Below, one piece after another: positions 7,215 through 29,174 of a stretch of DNA of 64,000 bases (position 1 is the first letter of the stretch; the number at the start of each line of letters is the position of its first letter). This DNA is from Thermophilibacter provencensis (GTDB lineage: Bacteria > Actinomycetota > Coriobacteriia > Coriobacteriales > Atopobiaceae): contig NZ_LT671417.1 of NCBI RefSeq assembly GCF_900128445.1, positions 248,001 through 312,000 on the forward strand, in the 5' to 3' direction. The translations under genes and the position numbers were made by a program. Below the pieces are notes generated by a model that did not search any database, was not told the origin of the DNA, and saw only the letters and a list, made by a program, of their open reading frames with translations.

Positions 7215-8141
7215 CTAGACCTTAAGGTAGCGTCCCATCGCGATGGCAGATCCAAACAGTCCGATCAGCACGCCGATGCCCAGCAGGCTGGCGTACGTGA
7301 GGTAGAGCGTCATCGGCGGAATCTCGAACGAGAGGAACGAGAGGTTCTCGGCAAGCGCGGGCAGAAGGGTGTGGACGCCCGCGGCGAGCGCCGCGATGGC
7401 GAGAAGCGCGCCGAGAATGGCCTCGATCGTGCCCTCCATGATGAACGGCCCGCGAATGAAGCCGTTGGAGGCGCCGACGAGACGCATGATGCCGATCTCG
7501 CGGCGACGCGCCGTGATGGCGAGGCGAATCGTGTTGTTGATGAACACGAAGGCCACGAAGGTGAGCAGCGCCACGAGCGCGGCGGCGGCTATGCGGATGT
7601 ACACCGAGACGCTGAAGAGGCGCTCGACGGTCCCCTGGCCGTACTGGACGTCGCCCGCGGGATTCTCGGGGTCGTCGCAGATGGACGCGAAGTCCGGGTC
7701 GCTCATAATGCGCTCGGCCGTAGACTGGACCTGCGAGGGATCCACCATCCTGATGACGAGGGAGGCGGGAAGCGGGTTCTCGCCGTCAAGGGCGGTCACC
7801 GCATCGGCGGCGTTGCGGTTGGACATGGAGGTGCGGAACTCCTCGAGCGCCTGGTCCTTCGTCTTGTACTCGACGGACTCGACGTTGTCCCATCCCTCGA
7901 TGGTCTCGCGATACGCGTCGACGGCCGTCTGGTCGGCGTCGTCGGAGATGAACGCCTGAATCGTGACCTGGTCCTCGACGCCGCCGAGCATGCTGTCGAC
8001 AAGCACGGTGGCGACGACGAACAGGCCGATGATGAACAGGGACAGGAAGATGGTGACGACAGCGCCGAGCACCGTGGTCCAGTTGCGCCGGAAGTGGTGG
8101 CCGCACTCGCGCAGCGAGTAGCCAAAGTTAGAGGGCACCAT
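7215..8141 (-). CDS. ftsX: Cell division protein FtsX
   Basis: 308 aa from ATG 8141. FtsX is the membrane partner of the ATPase FtsE and passes division signals to peptidoglycan hydrolases outside the cell. The topology is typical: an N-terminal cytosolic segment (NFGYSLRECGHHFRRNW), a first transmembrane helix at about 25-48, a large extracytoplasmic loop to about residue 170, and three more helices in the C-terminal half (AAAALVALLTFVAFVFINNT, IEAILGALLAIAALAAG and LLGIGVLIGLFGSAIAM). The start overlaps the end of ftsE by 14 bp, as in many genomes. Confidence 0.95.
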   Translation of the reverse strand: MVPSNFGYSLRECGHHFRRNWTTVLGAVVTIFLSLFIIGLFVVATVLVDSMLGGVEDQVTIQAFISDDADQTAVDAYRETIEGWDNVESVEYKTKDQALEEFRTSMSNRNAADAVTALDGENPLPASLVIRMVDPSQVQSTAERIMSDPDFASICDDPENPAGDVQYGQGTVERLFSVSVYIRIAAAALVALLTFVAFVFINNTIRLAITARRREIGIMRLVGASNGFIRGPFIMEGTIEAILGALLAIAALAAGVHTLLPALAENLSFLSFEIPPMTLYLTYASLLGIGVLIGLFGSAIAMGRYLKV

Positions 8142-9138
8142 AGTAGCCGTAGCCTCCCCTCTCCTGGTCGCGGACGATGTGGCCGGCCTCCAGGGCGATG
8201 ACGCGCTTGCGCATAGAGTCGACCATCTCGCGGTCGTGGGTCGCCATGACAACGGTGGTGCCGGCACGGTTGATGCGGTCGAGCAGCTTCATGATGCCAA
8301 GCGAGATCGCCGGGTCGAGGTTGCCGGTCGGCTCGTCGCAGACGAGCAGCGGCGGGCGGTTAACCATGGCCCGGGCAACGGACACGCGCTGCTGCTCGCC
8401 GCCGGAGAGCTGGTCGGGGAAGTGCTTCATGCGCTCACCGAGGCCAACAAGGCGAAGCACCTCGGGGACCTGCGCCTTGATGACGGACTTGGGCTTGCCG
8501 ATGCACTCGAGGGCGAAGGCGACGTTCTCGTAGACCGTCTTGTCGGGAAGCAGCTTGAAGTCCTGGTAGACGGTGCCGATCTGACGACGAAGATACGGGA
8601 CCTTGCGGTTGCGCATCTTGGTGAGGTCCTGGCCGGCAACGATCACCTGCCCCTTGGAGGCACGCAGCTCGCGCGTGATGAGGCGCAGGAGGGATGACTT
8701 GCCTGACCCCGAGTGGCCGACGACGAAGACGAACTCTCCCGGGTAGATGTCGAGGCTCACATCGTCGAGTGCGGGCTTGTTGGGCTGGGCCGGGTAGATG
8801 AGTGTGACGTTTTTGAACGACACGGTGGGGGTGCCGGTGCGGGAGACCGCCGGCGCGTCGTCGCTCGCGAGAGGGGCGAACACGCTGGTGAACCCGGGCT
8901 GCTCGGTGGGGTCCGCGGGCTCCGCCGCGGTGACCACGTGAACGGCCTCGAGCGACTGGCCATCGGACTCGGGCGCCTCGACGCCCTCCCCCTGGCTGAC
9001 GCCGCCCGCCGCAAGGAAGGCGCCGGTGTCCTCCGGCGACGCAGCCGTCGCCTGAGAAGCCCCGTCAGGAACGCTCGCGAAGTCGAGCGGCGCGCCCTCC
9101 GACCCCTGTCGCTCAGTGCTGCGAAAGTGACTGGCCAC
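8128..9138 (-). CDS. ftsE: Cell division ATP-binding protein FtsE with a long N-terminal extension
   Basis: 336 aa from a GTG at 9138, which has AAAAGGAG 6 nt upstream; a TTG further upstream has no such site. The C-terminal 230 residues are a standard FtsE ABC ATPase: Walker A GHSGSGKSS (about 141-149), signature LSGGEQQRVSVARAMV, Walker B LLVCDEPTGNLD and the switch His in MATHDREM. The first ~104 residues are an extra low-complexity, acidic, Ala/Pro/Ser-rich region with no recognisable fold. FtsE normally has about 225 residues. It sits directly upstream of ftsX and drives that complex by ATP hydrolysis at the septum. Confidence 0.95.
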   Translation of the reverse strand: MASHFRSTERQGSEGAPLDFASVPDGASQATAASPEDTGAFLAAGGVSQGEGVEAPESDGQSLEAVHVVTAAEPADPTEQPGFTSVFAPLASDDAPAVSRTGTPTVSFKNVTLIYPAQPNKPALDDVSLDIYPGEFVFVVGHSGSGKSSLLRLITRELRASKGQVIVAGQDLTKMRNRKVPYLRRQIGTVYQDFKLLPDKTVYENVAFALECIGKPKSVIKAQVPEVLRLVGLGERMKHFPDQLSGGEQQRVSVARAMVNRPPLLVCDEPTGNLDPAISLGIMKLLDRINRAGTTVVMATHDREMVDSMRKRVIALEAGHIVRDQERGGYGYYGAL

Positions 9139-9277
9139 AGAAGCTCCTTTTCTTGTGCTCTCAACGGACAAATACGCCCATAGTCTAGCAAAGGGGCAGC
9201 TCGGTTCCGAGATTCAACGAGAAGCCCCGACATAAAGCAGAACCTCCCCACACGCGGTCAACGCTGCGTTGTCGGGG

Positions 9278-10153
9278 TCAGCCCTCGATCCTCTTGAAGC
9301 CCTCCCCAAAGACCTCGTGCACCTCGGAGATGATCACGATGGCCTCCGGGTCGATCTCGGCGACGATCTGCTTGAGGCGCATGCTCTCGGAGCGGCCGAG
9401 CACGCAGAGAAGGACGGGCCGGCTGTTCCCGCTCCACACCCCGCGGGCCTGAAGCTCGGTACACCCGCGGTTGAGCGTGTAGAGGATTTCGTTGGCGATC
9501 TCGGCGTGCTCGGTCGAGATGATGTAGGCCGCGCGGGCACTGCGCGGGCCGTCGACGACGGCATCGATGACCTTGCCGCAGATGAACATCGCCACCGCCG
9601 CGTAGAGCGCCTGCTCCACCGAGAACACCGTCGCGGAGAAGGCGATGATGACGCCGTCTACGATGATGACGGCGGTGCCCATCGGCATCCCCGTCTTTCT
9701 CGCCAGGATCTGGGAGACGATGTCGGTGCCCCCGGTGTTGCCTCCGCTCCTGAAGACGAGGCCGAGCCCGGCGCCGGTGATGACCCCGCCCCAGAGGGCG
9801 CAGAGGAGCAGGTCGCTCTCGCCGACGCTCGCCGGCAGGAAGGGGACGAGCGCGTCGGTGAGGACGCCGCACGCAATGATCCCCGCCACGGTACGCACGA
9901 TGTAGCCCTTATCGCCCGAGCGGACAACGAGCGTCATGAGCAGGGCGTTCATGACGATGGTCTGAAGGCCGACGGGAAGGTAGAAGCCGAACGAGTCGGC
10001 GATGGCGGAAAACACCGTCGCAAGGCCGGTCACGCCGCCCGCGGCGAGCCCGTGGGGGATCTCGAAGATGTCAACGCCGACGGCGAACACAAACGAGCCC
10101 GTGATGATGAGCGCCGCGTCACGCAGCGCCACGCGCCAGGGGACGCGGCTCAC
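9278..10153 (-). CDS. YitT family membrane protein (DUF161/DUF2179)
   Basis: 291 aa. Five or six hydrophobic helices occupy the N-terminal two thirds, including LIITGSFVFAVGVDIFEIPH and the family motif FRSGGNTGGTDIVSQIL. The last ~90 residues are a soluble DUF2179 domain (AYIISTEHAEIANEIL...LNRGCTELQARGVWSG..RPVLLCVLGRSE). Function in bacteria is not settled; transport or sensing at the membrane has been proposed. The GTG start at 10153 overlaps the prfB stop by 4 bp (GTGA), so the two are translationally coupled. Confidence 0.92.
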   Translation of the reverse strand: MSRVPWRVALRDAALIITGSFVFAVGVDIFEIPHGLAAGGVTGLATVFSAIADSFGFYLPVGLQTIVMNALLMTLVVRSGDKGYIVRTVAGIIACGVLTDALVPFLPASVGESDLLLCALWGGVITGAGLGLVFRSGGNTGGTDIVSQILARKTGMPMGTAVIIVDGVIIAFSATVFSVEQALYAAVAMFICGKVIDAVVDGPRSARAAYIISTEHAEIANEILYTLNRGCTELQARGVWSGNSRPVLLCVLGRSESMRLKQIVAEIDPEAIVIISEVHEVFGEGFKRIEG

Positions 10154-11267
10154 GACGCGTCACCCTCGCCGCCCACCACCCACCGGTGGTAGCCGACGAC
10201 GAAGTCGTCGAGGTCCCCGTCATCGAGCACGGACTCGACGTTGCCCGTCTCCACTCCGGTCCGCAGGTCCTTGACGAGCTGGTACGGATAGAGGACATAG
10301 CTCCTGATCTGGTTGCCAAAGCCGATGTCACGCTTGGGGCCGCGCAGCTCGTCGAGCTCCTCGGCTCGGCGAGCGAGCTCCATCTCATAGAGGCGGCTCC
10401 TGAGAACGCTCATGGCAAACGCCTTGTTCTGGAGCTGGCTGCGCTCGTTCTGGCAGGTGACCACGATGCCCGTGGGGAGGTGCGTGATGCGCACGGCCGA
10501 GTCGGTGGTGTTGACGCCCTGGCCTCCATGGCCGGACGCGTGGTATACGTCAACGCGCAGGTCGTTGGGGTCAATCTCGACCTCGATGTCATCAGGCAGG
10601 ACGGGAAGCACCTCAACGCCAGCGAAGGTGGTCTGACGGCGCTTCTTCGCGTCGGTGGGCGAGATGCGAACGAGGCGGTGGACGCCCTGCTCCGCGCGGA
10701 GCATCCCGTAGGCGTTCTTTCCGCTCACGGTGAACGTCGCGCGGTCGAGCCCGATGGCCTCGCCGGGCACGGCGTCATTGACGGTCACCTTCCAGCCTCG
10801 GCGGTCGCAGTAGCGCTGGTACATGCGGAAGAGCATCTCGCACCAGTCCTGCGCCTCGAGGCCGCCCTGCCCCGGCGTGATGGTCACGATCGCGTCGCCG
10901 TGGTCGAGCTCGTCGGTGAACCAGCTCGAGAGCTCGAGCTCCGAGAGGTCCTGCTCCAGGGAGGAGGCGAGCTCGGCGGACTCGGCGAGAAGGTCGCCGT
11001 CCCCGGTCTCGTTGCCCAGCTCGTACGCGGCGATGGCGTCATCGAGCTTCTCCCTGGCCGCCTCCATGCCGGAGACGTCGTCTCTGGCGGAGGAGAGCTG
11101 TCCCATCACCGCTCGGGCGCTCTCGGCGTCATCCCAGAAGCCAGGCTCGGCGCTTCTCGCCTCGAGTTCGGCAATCTTGTTCTTCTTCTCGTCGAGACGC
11201 AGGTAGCCCTCGACCTCCTCGAGCCTCGCGGCGAGGGCCTCGAAGTTCGACTTGGCGACGTCGGCCA

Positions 11268-11268
<1 letters not shown>
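10150..11268 (-). CDS. prfB: Peptide chain release factor 2
   Basis: 372 aa from GTG 11268, with GGAGG 8 nt upstream. RF2 reads UAA and UGA and triggers peptide release; the catalytic GGQ is in GHGGQGVNTTDSAVRITHLP. The recognition tripeptide region is not assigned here, but the N-terminal helical domain (GYLRLDEKKNKIAELE...PGFWDD) is typical of RF2 rather than RF1 (prfA is at 52548). The gene has no internal UGA frameshift site of the E. coli kind. Its start shares one base with the TAG that ends the zinc-motif frame of secA. Confidence 0.95.
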
Positions 11269-14140
<2,872 letters not shown>

Positions 14141-14254
14141 GAGACTCCCTGCTAGTTCCGGGGGACAATCCCCCCTGCACACTCACCCTCAACACTTTAC
14201 CCATCGGCATGCTGGCCGACGTCCACGGCACGACCCTCTCACCAAAAGCGCACC

Positions 14255-17233
14255 TCATGATGCGCAACTTCGCTCCTTGAAGGTCACCTCCACGCTGCTC
14301 TCATCGCTGAGGCGCCTCCCTCGCTCCTCGCCGATTCCCGCAGCCCTCCTCAGCAGGCGAGAAGGGGGTCGATTGGCGGACTGCATGAGCCTGCGGGCGT
14401 AGCGCTGGTACTGCCGATCAGCCTCGACGTTTCTCCCGCTCGCCCTCAGTGCCCGGACCATGGACACGACGGCGTCCTCGCGCATGTCGTCGGACGTCAG
14501 GGCATTCATCGCAAGGCGCGTGGCGGTGCGCTTCTTGCCCAGGCGCAGCGCGGCGTCCGAGCCCGCCACCATCGCATCGCCATACAGCCGTCTCAGCTCG
14601 TCTCTCGTTGTCATGACGTAGCCGGTCGCGTCCACGGGCGGCACATAGAGGTCCCCCACATAGAGCCGCTCGGCGCGCCGGGCCATCGCAACCGCACGGG
14701 CGTCGTCGCCCGTGTCCGCCGCCTCCCGCGCGCAGGCCCGAAACTCGTCGACGTCGCATCTGATGATTCCCATGTCCAGAGACACCGCCTTCGTAGCGCG
14801 GCTCAGCACAAAGGGGTCAAGGTCGCTGTCAATCTTTGCTATTGCTGCTCGCAACGTACTCGTTGCCTGGTAGGCACGGTTGAAGCCCATGCCATAGTCG
14901 GCCTCGGGCCACACCTGCTCAACGATCTGATAGCGCTTCGCCGTCGCCCCGCGCCGCAAGAGAAGGTACTCGAGCATGGACTTCGCGTTTCTGTGCTCGA
15001 GCTCGCCGTCGGGGACCCTCTGTCCCCGCACCGTCACGGAGAAGCCTCCCAGGAGCCGTATCTCGATCGGGGCGCCGTGCCCGTGCCGGGACGCCGCCGC
15101 ATCAGGCCCCGTGTCGATGCCCGGCGCCTCTCGCGCCCCAAGCGCCTCATCCCTCCACCTTGGCCTTGCGATCATCAGGGCGTGCCTCCAGGCGAGCGGA
15201 AGCATCTCGTCGAGACGGGCCGACAGCGCCCCCATCCCCTCGCCTAAGACAAGGAGCAGCCAGACGGCATCGCGCGGGGGCTCCATGTCCTCTCCCTCAT
15301 CGAAGAGCACCACGTCCTCCTCAACGAGCATCGCCGCGCGCACGAGGGCGCTCGCCCTCCCCAGATCGTCTTGCGGCACGTCATCGCGCCCCGCGCGAGG
15401 CGCCTCGCCCAGAAGAAAGCGGGCCACCTCGCCAAGCAGCGTTGCGACGCGAGCGATATATCCCAAACCTGCCCCGCTCGCGACCGCGGCGGCAAGCTCG
15501 GCCCTAACGCTTGCGCGCGCGAGGGCCCTTCTGCGCAGGTCTATCACCGTGCCACCAACCAGCGAAAGGGCCTGGACAAGCCGGTCCCCTGCCCGCTCGG
15601 CACGGGAAACGAGCTGTTCGACCTCCGGGTAGGCGCCCTCGTCCGACAAGATGACGGCTCTGATTACCTCAAGGCAGCTCGTGTAGCCCTCGAGCCCGGC
15701 AAGCTCCGGGGATGACAGGGCGTCAATGGCTCGCTCGACAGATTGAGCGCTCGCCGAAGAGGCGTCACAGAGGAGAAGACGCGTGATCTCAGCGTCAATC
15801 GTCAGCAGCGCCTCGGATACGCTGCGTCCCCCATCGTCGCAGGGGTTTGCGATAAGCAGCCTCGTCGCCGCCGACAATCTCCCCTCAGCCATGAGGCCGC
15901 ACGCCTCAATATGGACGAGAAGCCTCCTTCCGAGGGCATCCAGCCTATCAACCGAGAGGGGCTCCCTGGGGCGCCTCGCCCCCAGGGCCTTTCGCGCCTC
16001 CGCAAAAAGCGAGAGGTCAAGCAGCTCCGCGGGGGCATTGTCCGATATGGTTGCGCCGACGGCCTCGGTCAGCGCAGCGCGCTCTCCCAAGGCGCCCACG
16101 GCGGCATCCAGCAGACGGATGTGCCCCTCGGCAAGTTCCAGGCCGAGGTAGGGGGCGAGCTCGCATGCAGCCGACCTCACGGCGTCGACTGAGCCGGCGT
16201 CGAGAAACGATGACGCATGAACCAGCAGAAGATTCTTTCGCCTCTGACCGCCCGGCAGCTCAAGAAGGCTTGCGACGCGGCCATATCTTCCTCGAGCAGC
16301 AAGGAGCCCTATGACGGCATCGCATACGTCGGGGAATAGGGCGCACGACGCGTTCAGATGAGACTGGCAGACCTCAAGAAGCGCGTCATCGGCATCCAGC
16401 GGACAGGAAAACGAGCCCGTAGAGACGCCCACCTCGAAGAAGGGGGCATTGGTTCTCAGCCCCTCGAGAATCTCCTTGGGGACGAAGCCGGCCGCAATTT
16501 CAAGATCATCGCTCGACCCATGGCCCAGGAGCAGCATCGCGAGCCTCATCCTAAGCTCGTCGTCACTTAGGGTAAGCCGAAGAGACTTTCCCACAAGATC
16601 CTGAAGCGCATCAAGATATGGGGCGCATTTGAGCGGGTTGGGCCTCGTCCCGTCCGGGTTCGGGGGAAGGGCATCCACAAGCGATGGGACACCCTTCGTG
16701 TATCGCCTGCGCCAATACGAGAAATCGCCTGACTCAATCTCGGCGACAGTTCTGACCACAAGGTCGGAGGCGGTGACACAAGAGCACTCCGGAAGCGCGT
16801 CAAGCAGCTGAGACCCCTCGGGAGGCAGCGAGAAGACCGTGTGGACGCCTGCCTCCCACATCCTCTTCAGCGCACGTGCCTGGCGCCGAACGCATGCCTC
16901 GTCAGAGGGAGGAAGCTCGTCAAATGCGACCAAGCTCGGCTCGGAGCGACGCGAGGACTCACGGGCCACCCGAACGATAAGCGCGGACGCGGACTCTGAA
17001 TCCCTTGCAGACAGGTCATGACGATGGATCCTGAGACCCTCTTTCGAGGCAACGCAAACCAATTGCGTGATGAGGCTGCGTCGTCTCATGCCAGGCTCAG
17101 CGCATATGCCAATCATGCGCGTTCGCCTGCCGCCATCAAACAGCATGCTCGCTAGGCAATCAAGCGCGTCACGAGATTCTGCGCCGCGATCCGTGGACGC
17201 CCCTTTACTGGGGTTGGTAGGCAAGGAAGTCAT
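14255..17233 (-). CDS. Large transcriptional regulator with C-terminal BTAD (SARP-type) domain
   Basis: 992 aa from ATG 17233 (GGAGGG upstream). The last ~250 residues carry a winged-helix/BTAD module: IEIRLLGGFSVTVRGQRVP, then a DNA-binding segment LEHRNAKSMLEYLLLRRGA with WPEADYGMGFNRAYQATSTL, then the helical BTAD repeats (ARAVAMARRAERLYVGDLYVP, DELRRLYGDAMVAGSDAALR). The N-terminus has a STAND-like NTPase layout but a degenerate P-loop (GICAEPGMRRRS), so ATP binding is doubtful. The middle 500 residues look like helical repeats. Such proteins are usually ligand- or pathway-specific activators. No obvious target operon is adjacent: it stands alone between secA and the rRNA array. Confidence 0.8.
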   Translation of the reverse strand: MTSLPTNPSKGASTDRGAESRDALDCLASMLFDGGRRTRMIGICAEPGMRRRSLITQLVCVASKEGLRIHRHDLSARDSESASALIVRVARESSRRSEPSLVAFDELPPSDEACVRRQARALKRMWEAGVHTVFSLPPEGSQLLDALPECSCVTASDLVVRTVAEIESGDFSYWRRRYTKGVPSLVDALPPNPDGTRPNPLKCAPYLDALQDLVGKSLRLTLSDDELRMRLAMLLLGHGSSDDLEIAAGFVPKEILEGLRTNAPFFEVGVSTGSFSCPLDADDALLEVCQSHLNASCALFPDVCDAVIGLLAARGRYGRVASLLELPGGQRRKNLLLVHASSFLDAGSVDAVRSAACELAPYLGLELAEGHIRLLDAAVGALGERAALTEAVGATISDNAPAELLDLSLFAEARKALGARRPREPLSVDRLDALGRRLLVHIEACGLMAEGRLSAATRLLIANPCDDGGRSVSEALLTIDAEITRLLLCDASSASAQSVERAIDALSSPELAGLEGYTSCLEVIRAVILSDEGAYPEVEQLVSRAERAGDRLVQALSLVGGTVIDLRRRALARASVRAELAAAVASGAGLGYIARVATLLGEVARFLLGEAPRAGRDDVPQDDLGRASALVRAAMLVEEDVVLFDEGEDMEPPRDAVWLLLVLGEGMGALSARLDEMLPLAWRHALMIARPRWRDEALGAREAPGIDTGPDAAASRHGHGAPIEIRLLGGFSVTVRGQRVPDGELEHRNAKSMLEYLLLRRGATAKRYQIVEQVWPEADYGMGFNRAYQATSTLRAAIAKIDSDLDPFVLSRATKAVSLDMGIIRCDVDEFRACAREAADTGDDARAVAMARRAERLYVGDLYVPPVDATGYVMTTRDELRRLYGDAMVAGSDAALRLGKKRTATRLAMNALTSDDMREDAVVSMVRALRASGRNVEADRQYQRYARRLMQSANRPPSRLLRRAAGIGEERGRRLSDESSVEVTFKERSCAS

Positions 17234-17409
17234 TGGCCCTCCAGCAAGCTCGAAACGGACAGTCGTTGCAAGTGCATGCTGAAAATACCATTAAAGGTAG
17301 TGGGCGTAATCTATTAGTTATCGTCAATAAATGAAAACGCAGAAAGTGAATCGTCAGCTAGGCGTCAGAGAAAGGCCCCCCGCGCCGCCGCGACGCAAAA
17401 TGCCCCTTG

Positions 17410-17529
17410 TTGGTCAGCGACGTCCTGCTCTCCCACGGACTACTCCGCAGTACCATCGGCGCTCGGGGGCTTAACTTCCGGGTTCGGAATGGGACCGGGT
17501 GTGCCTCCCCTGCCATGGTCGCTGACCAA
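17410..17529 (-). rRNA. rrf: 5S ribosomal RNA, copy 1
   Basis: About 120 nt. Terminal stem TTGGTCAGCGAC / GTCGCTGACCAA and the conserved loop CCCATTCCGAACCCGGAAGT identify 5S. The pairing extends past the mature ends (CCTTG/CAAGG), giving a processing stem. Exact ends are estimated. Confidence 0.95.
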
Positions 17530-17629
17530 CAAGGGGCATTCTGCTGTCAGGGGCGGCTCCGCGCCGTGCCCTGGGGGCCGCACAGCGTGACGTCGGACGC
17601 CCTCTCGGGATCGCTCGGGCCTGATGAAG

Positions 17630-22308
<4,679 letters not shown>

Positions 22309-22585
22309 AAGTGCCAGGCGGCTCGTGCCGCCGTGCGTTTCGGTTGGTGCGTCCGTCCCGTCCTAAGATCCCGCTGATCTCGGATTCGCTGAAATTGACG
22401 TCTCTGTGTGTCAGAGATTCGAATTTCGCTGGTCTGTCTTCGTCGATCTCTCGATCGCAGTATCCGGTTTTCAAGGTTCGCCGCGCTGGTCGGGGGCGCC
22501 TGCCCCGTCGCTGCGCGGGGATTAACTATACGCACCCGGCGGCCCCGCGGGGGCGGGAATCGCGAGGTTCACGTTTCCTCCACAA
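22309..22585 (-). promoter_or_regulatory. rRNA operon leader 1, with likely promoter and boxA
   Basis: 277 bp identical in all three operons. In copy 3 this block starts only 20 bp after the stop of the upstream gene, so the promoter should be inside it. The best -10 candidate is TATAGT at 22525-22530 (GTGCGTATAGTTAAT), an AT island in GC-rich DNA, with no clear -35. Downstream, CCTTGAAAACCGGATAC (about 22459-22475) looks like a boxA antitermination site. A 16S-flanking stem GGCGGCACGAGCCGCC follows. Confidence 0.6.
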
Positions 22586-23964
22586 CTGGGCCCGCGAGCC
22601 GGGGGCCGAGCAGTACGTCCGTGCAGCTACAGCGGTAAAACGATCTGACAGAGATGAGGTCCGGCATGGTTCGTGCCTCTCAAGCAAGCAGCGTGCCGGA
22701 AGTTGGCAGCACCCAGCCTCATTGCATGTTCGGGCGGGGGCGGACCTACGCATCCTCATCAGAAGTGACGCCGAGGGTCTGCGCGGGCGCGCTCTTGGCA
22801 AGGGCGCGAACATCAACGTCGATGCGGGCCGCGAGCGATAACCCATTACGCTCTTTGACGCAATCACGATTTGCGAGCCAAATCCCAATGATCGCGCGCC
22901 GTGCATCGGTAACCGCGGAGCGCTATCCGCACCGGAAGCCTCGGTCGAGGATCGTCATCGGCAAGCGCCCCGCGGCCGTCTCTTTCTGGCACGCTGAATA
23001 CGCTGACGAGGCTCCATGGAGGGCAGGGTTAACGGCCCAGGCTGAATTAAAGGTGAGGGAAGGGGGTCCGGGATATGAAGGCAAGGAGGAGCGGACATCT
23101 TGGGCACACGCCCCTTGTCGCTTCACACAAGACGTGACCGCAGGGATGGCATGAGGGTGTCATGAGAAGGCGGCCGTGAGGGCGGCAACAGCAACGGGGG
23201 CATGCGGCGATATCGCTTGCAGGGGGCTCGCGGTAGGCCCAATTGCTCCAGGAGGTCACTTTCATCAAACGAGCTCCGCGGCTCGCGCGAGACCAAGATG
23301 CTCACCAAATCAGGATCCGGCCTGGACGCCTCAACCGCCAAGGTGCCCCACGACTCCGCCCAGCAGCGCTATCCTAGCCTCCCCCACCGTAACAAGCCAA
23401 CAAAGGCGCTGAGGTCCGGCTAGTCGGTCGACATGGCGATGCCAGAGGCAGCCTATGCAATAGACACAAGCGCGGCGACCTGAACCAAGGCGCTCGTGAC
23501 GACCTCGGAGCCAAAGGAATCTCTGCTTGAGAATGGCGTCAGAGGCACACACACGGGGCAAAAGGATACGCTGGCGCACTGGCACTTAGCACTGGCGAAA
23601 CAGACCGCGTCGCACCAATAAAGTAGTCGTTCACCAGGGCAGCAAAATACGCAGACAGCACGCGCGGTCTGGGCCGCCCCTGGTACGAGGCTCGCCCACG
23701 TGCCCGTGGATGCAAAGGGTCGCGCGTGCACCCGAGGGCACATGAGGCTTTGAGACGCCAACTGAACGTAACGCTGCAGGAGGGTTTGCGTCATCGTATG
23801 CCGAGCATACGAAGCGTGAGAAAGCAGGCAGGGTCCTTGACGGCGCCGACTTCCACGTCAGCCCCATGAAGACCTTGCTAAGGCGCCGAGGCGAGCCGCG
23901 GCGGCAAAGACCTGTGGAGTGCAGATACAGGCTGAATTGTAAGCTGGATTCCGCGGGCCGGGCG
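22586..23964. other. Inter-operon spacer A, no gene recognised
   Basis: 1,379 bp between the leader of operon 1 and the 5S end of operon 2. GC content looks lower than in the neighbouring protein genes. ORFs occur on both strands but none has a good ribosome binding site, plausible protein composition or a recognisable motif. No tRNA-like cloverleaf or T-arm consensus was seen. It does not resemble spacer B. It may be a decayed gene region or an extended regulatory region. Confidence 0.6.
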
Positions 23965-23998
23965 CCCCCCGCGCCGCCGCGACGCAAAATGCCCCTTG

Positions 23999-24118
23999 TT
24001 GGTCAGCGACGTCCTGCTCTCCCACGGACTACTCCGCAGTACCATCGGCGCTCGGGGGCTTAACTTCCGGGTTCGGAATGGGACCGGGTGTGCCTCCCCT
24101 GCCATGGTCGCTGACCAA
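23999..24118 (-). rRNA. rrf: 5S ribosomal RNA, copy 2
   Basis: Identical to copy 1. No clear rho-independent terminator is seen downstream in the first 100 bp. Confidence 0.95.
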
Positions 24119-24218
24119 CAAGGGGCATTCTGCTGTCAGGGGCGGCTCCGCGCCGTGCCCTGGGGGCCGCACAGCGTGACGTCGGACGCCCTCTCGGGAT
24201 CGCTCGGGCCTGATGAAG

Positions 24219-27154
<2,936 letters not shown>

Positions 27155-27382
27155 GATGGCTCGAACATACTTAAAGTCTCGCGGCGGCTGGCGCCGCCGC
27201 GTCTTCAGATGCGATCTTCTTTGAGGAAAATCTTTCGTCACGCTATGCAGCTCTCAAGGTACGGCGAGGGCGAGCCCTCGAGACCGGACACTGCGCGCCC
27301 CGGGGGGCGCGACGAAGGCATCAGCGGGACTGGCGGGGACGTCCGCCGTCATGTTGTTCTCTTCTAAAGAGGCGATTCTCCC

Positions 27383-28897
<1,515 letters not shown>

Positions 28898-29174
28898 AAG
28901 TGCCAGGCGGCTCGTGCCGCCGTGCGTTTCGGTTGGTGCGTCCGTCCCGTCCTAAGATCCCGCTGATCTCGGATTCGCTGAAATTGACGTCTCTGTGTGT
29001 CAGAGATTCGAATTTCGCTGGTCTGTCTTCGTCGATCTCTCGATCGCAGTATCCGGTTTTCAAGGTTCGCCGCGCTGGTCGGGGGCGCCTGCCCCGTCGC
29101 TGCGCGGGGATTAACTATACGCACCCGGCGGCCCCGCGGGGGCGGGAATCGCGAGGTTCACGTTTCCTCCACAA
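28898..29174 (-). promoter_or_regulatory. rRNA operon leader 2
   Basis: Same 277-bp leader as copy 1, with the TATAGT candidate at 29114-29119 and the boxA-like element near 29048-29064. Confidence 0.6.

Noticed and set aside
23453-23794. 113-codon minus-strand ORF in spacer A
   Set aside because: Cys-rich, random composition, no ribosome binding site, no recognisable motif; codon use unlike neighbours.
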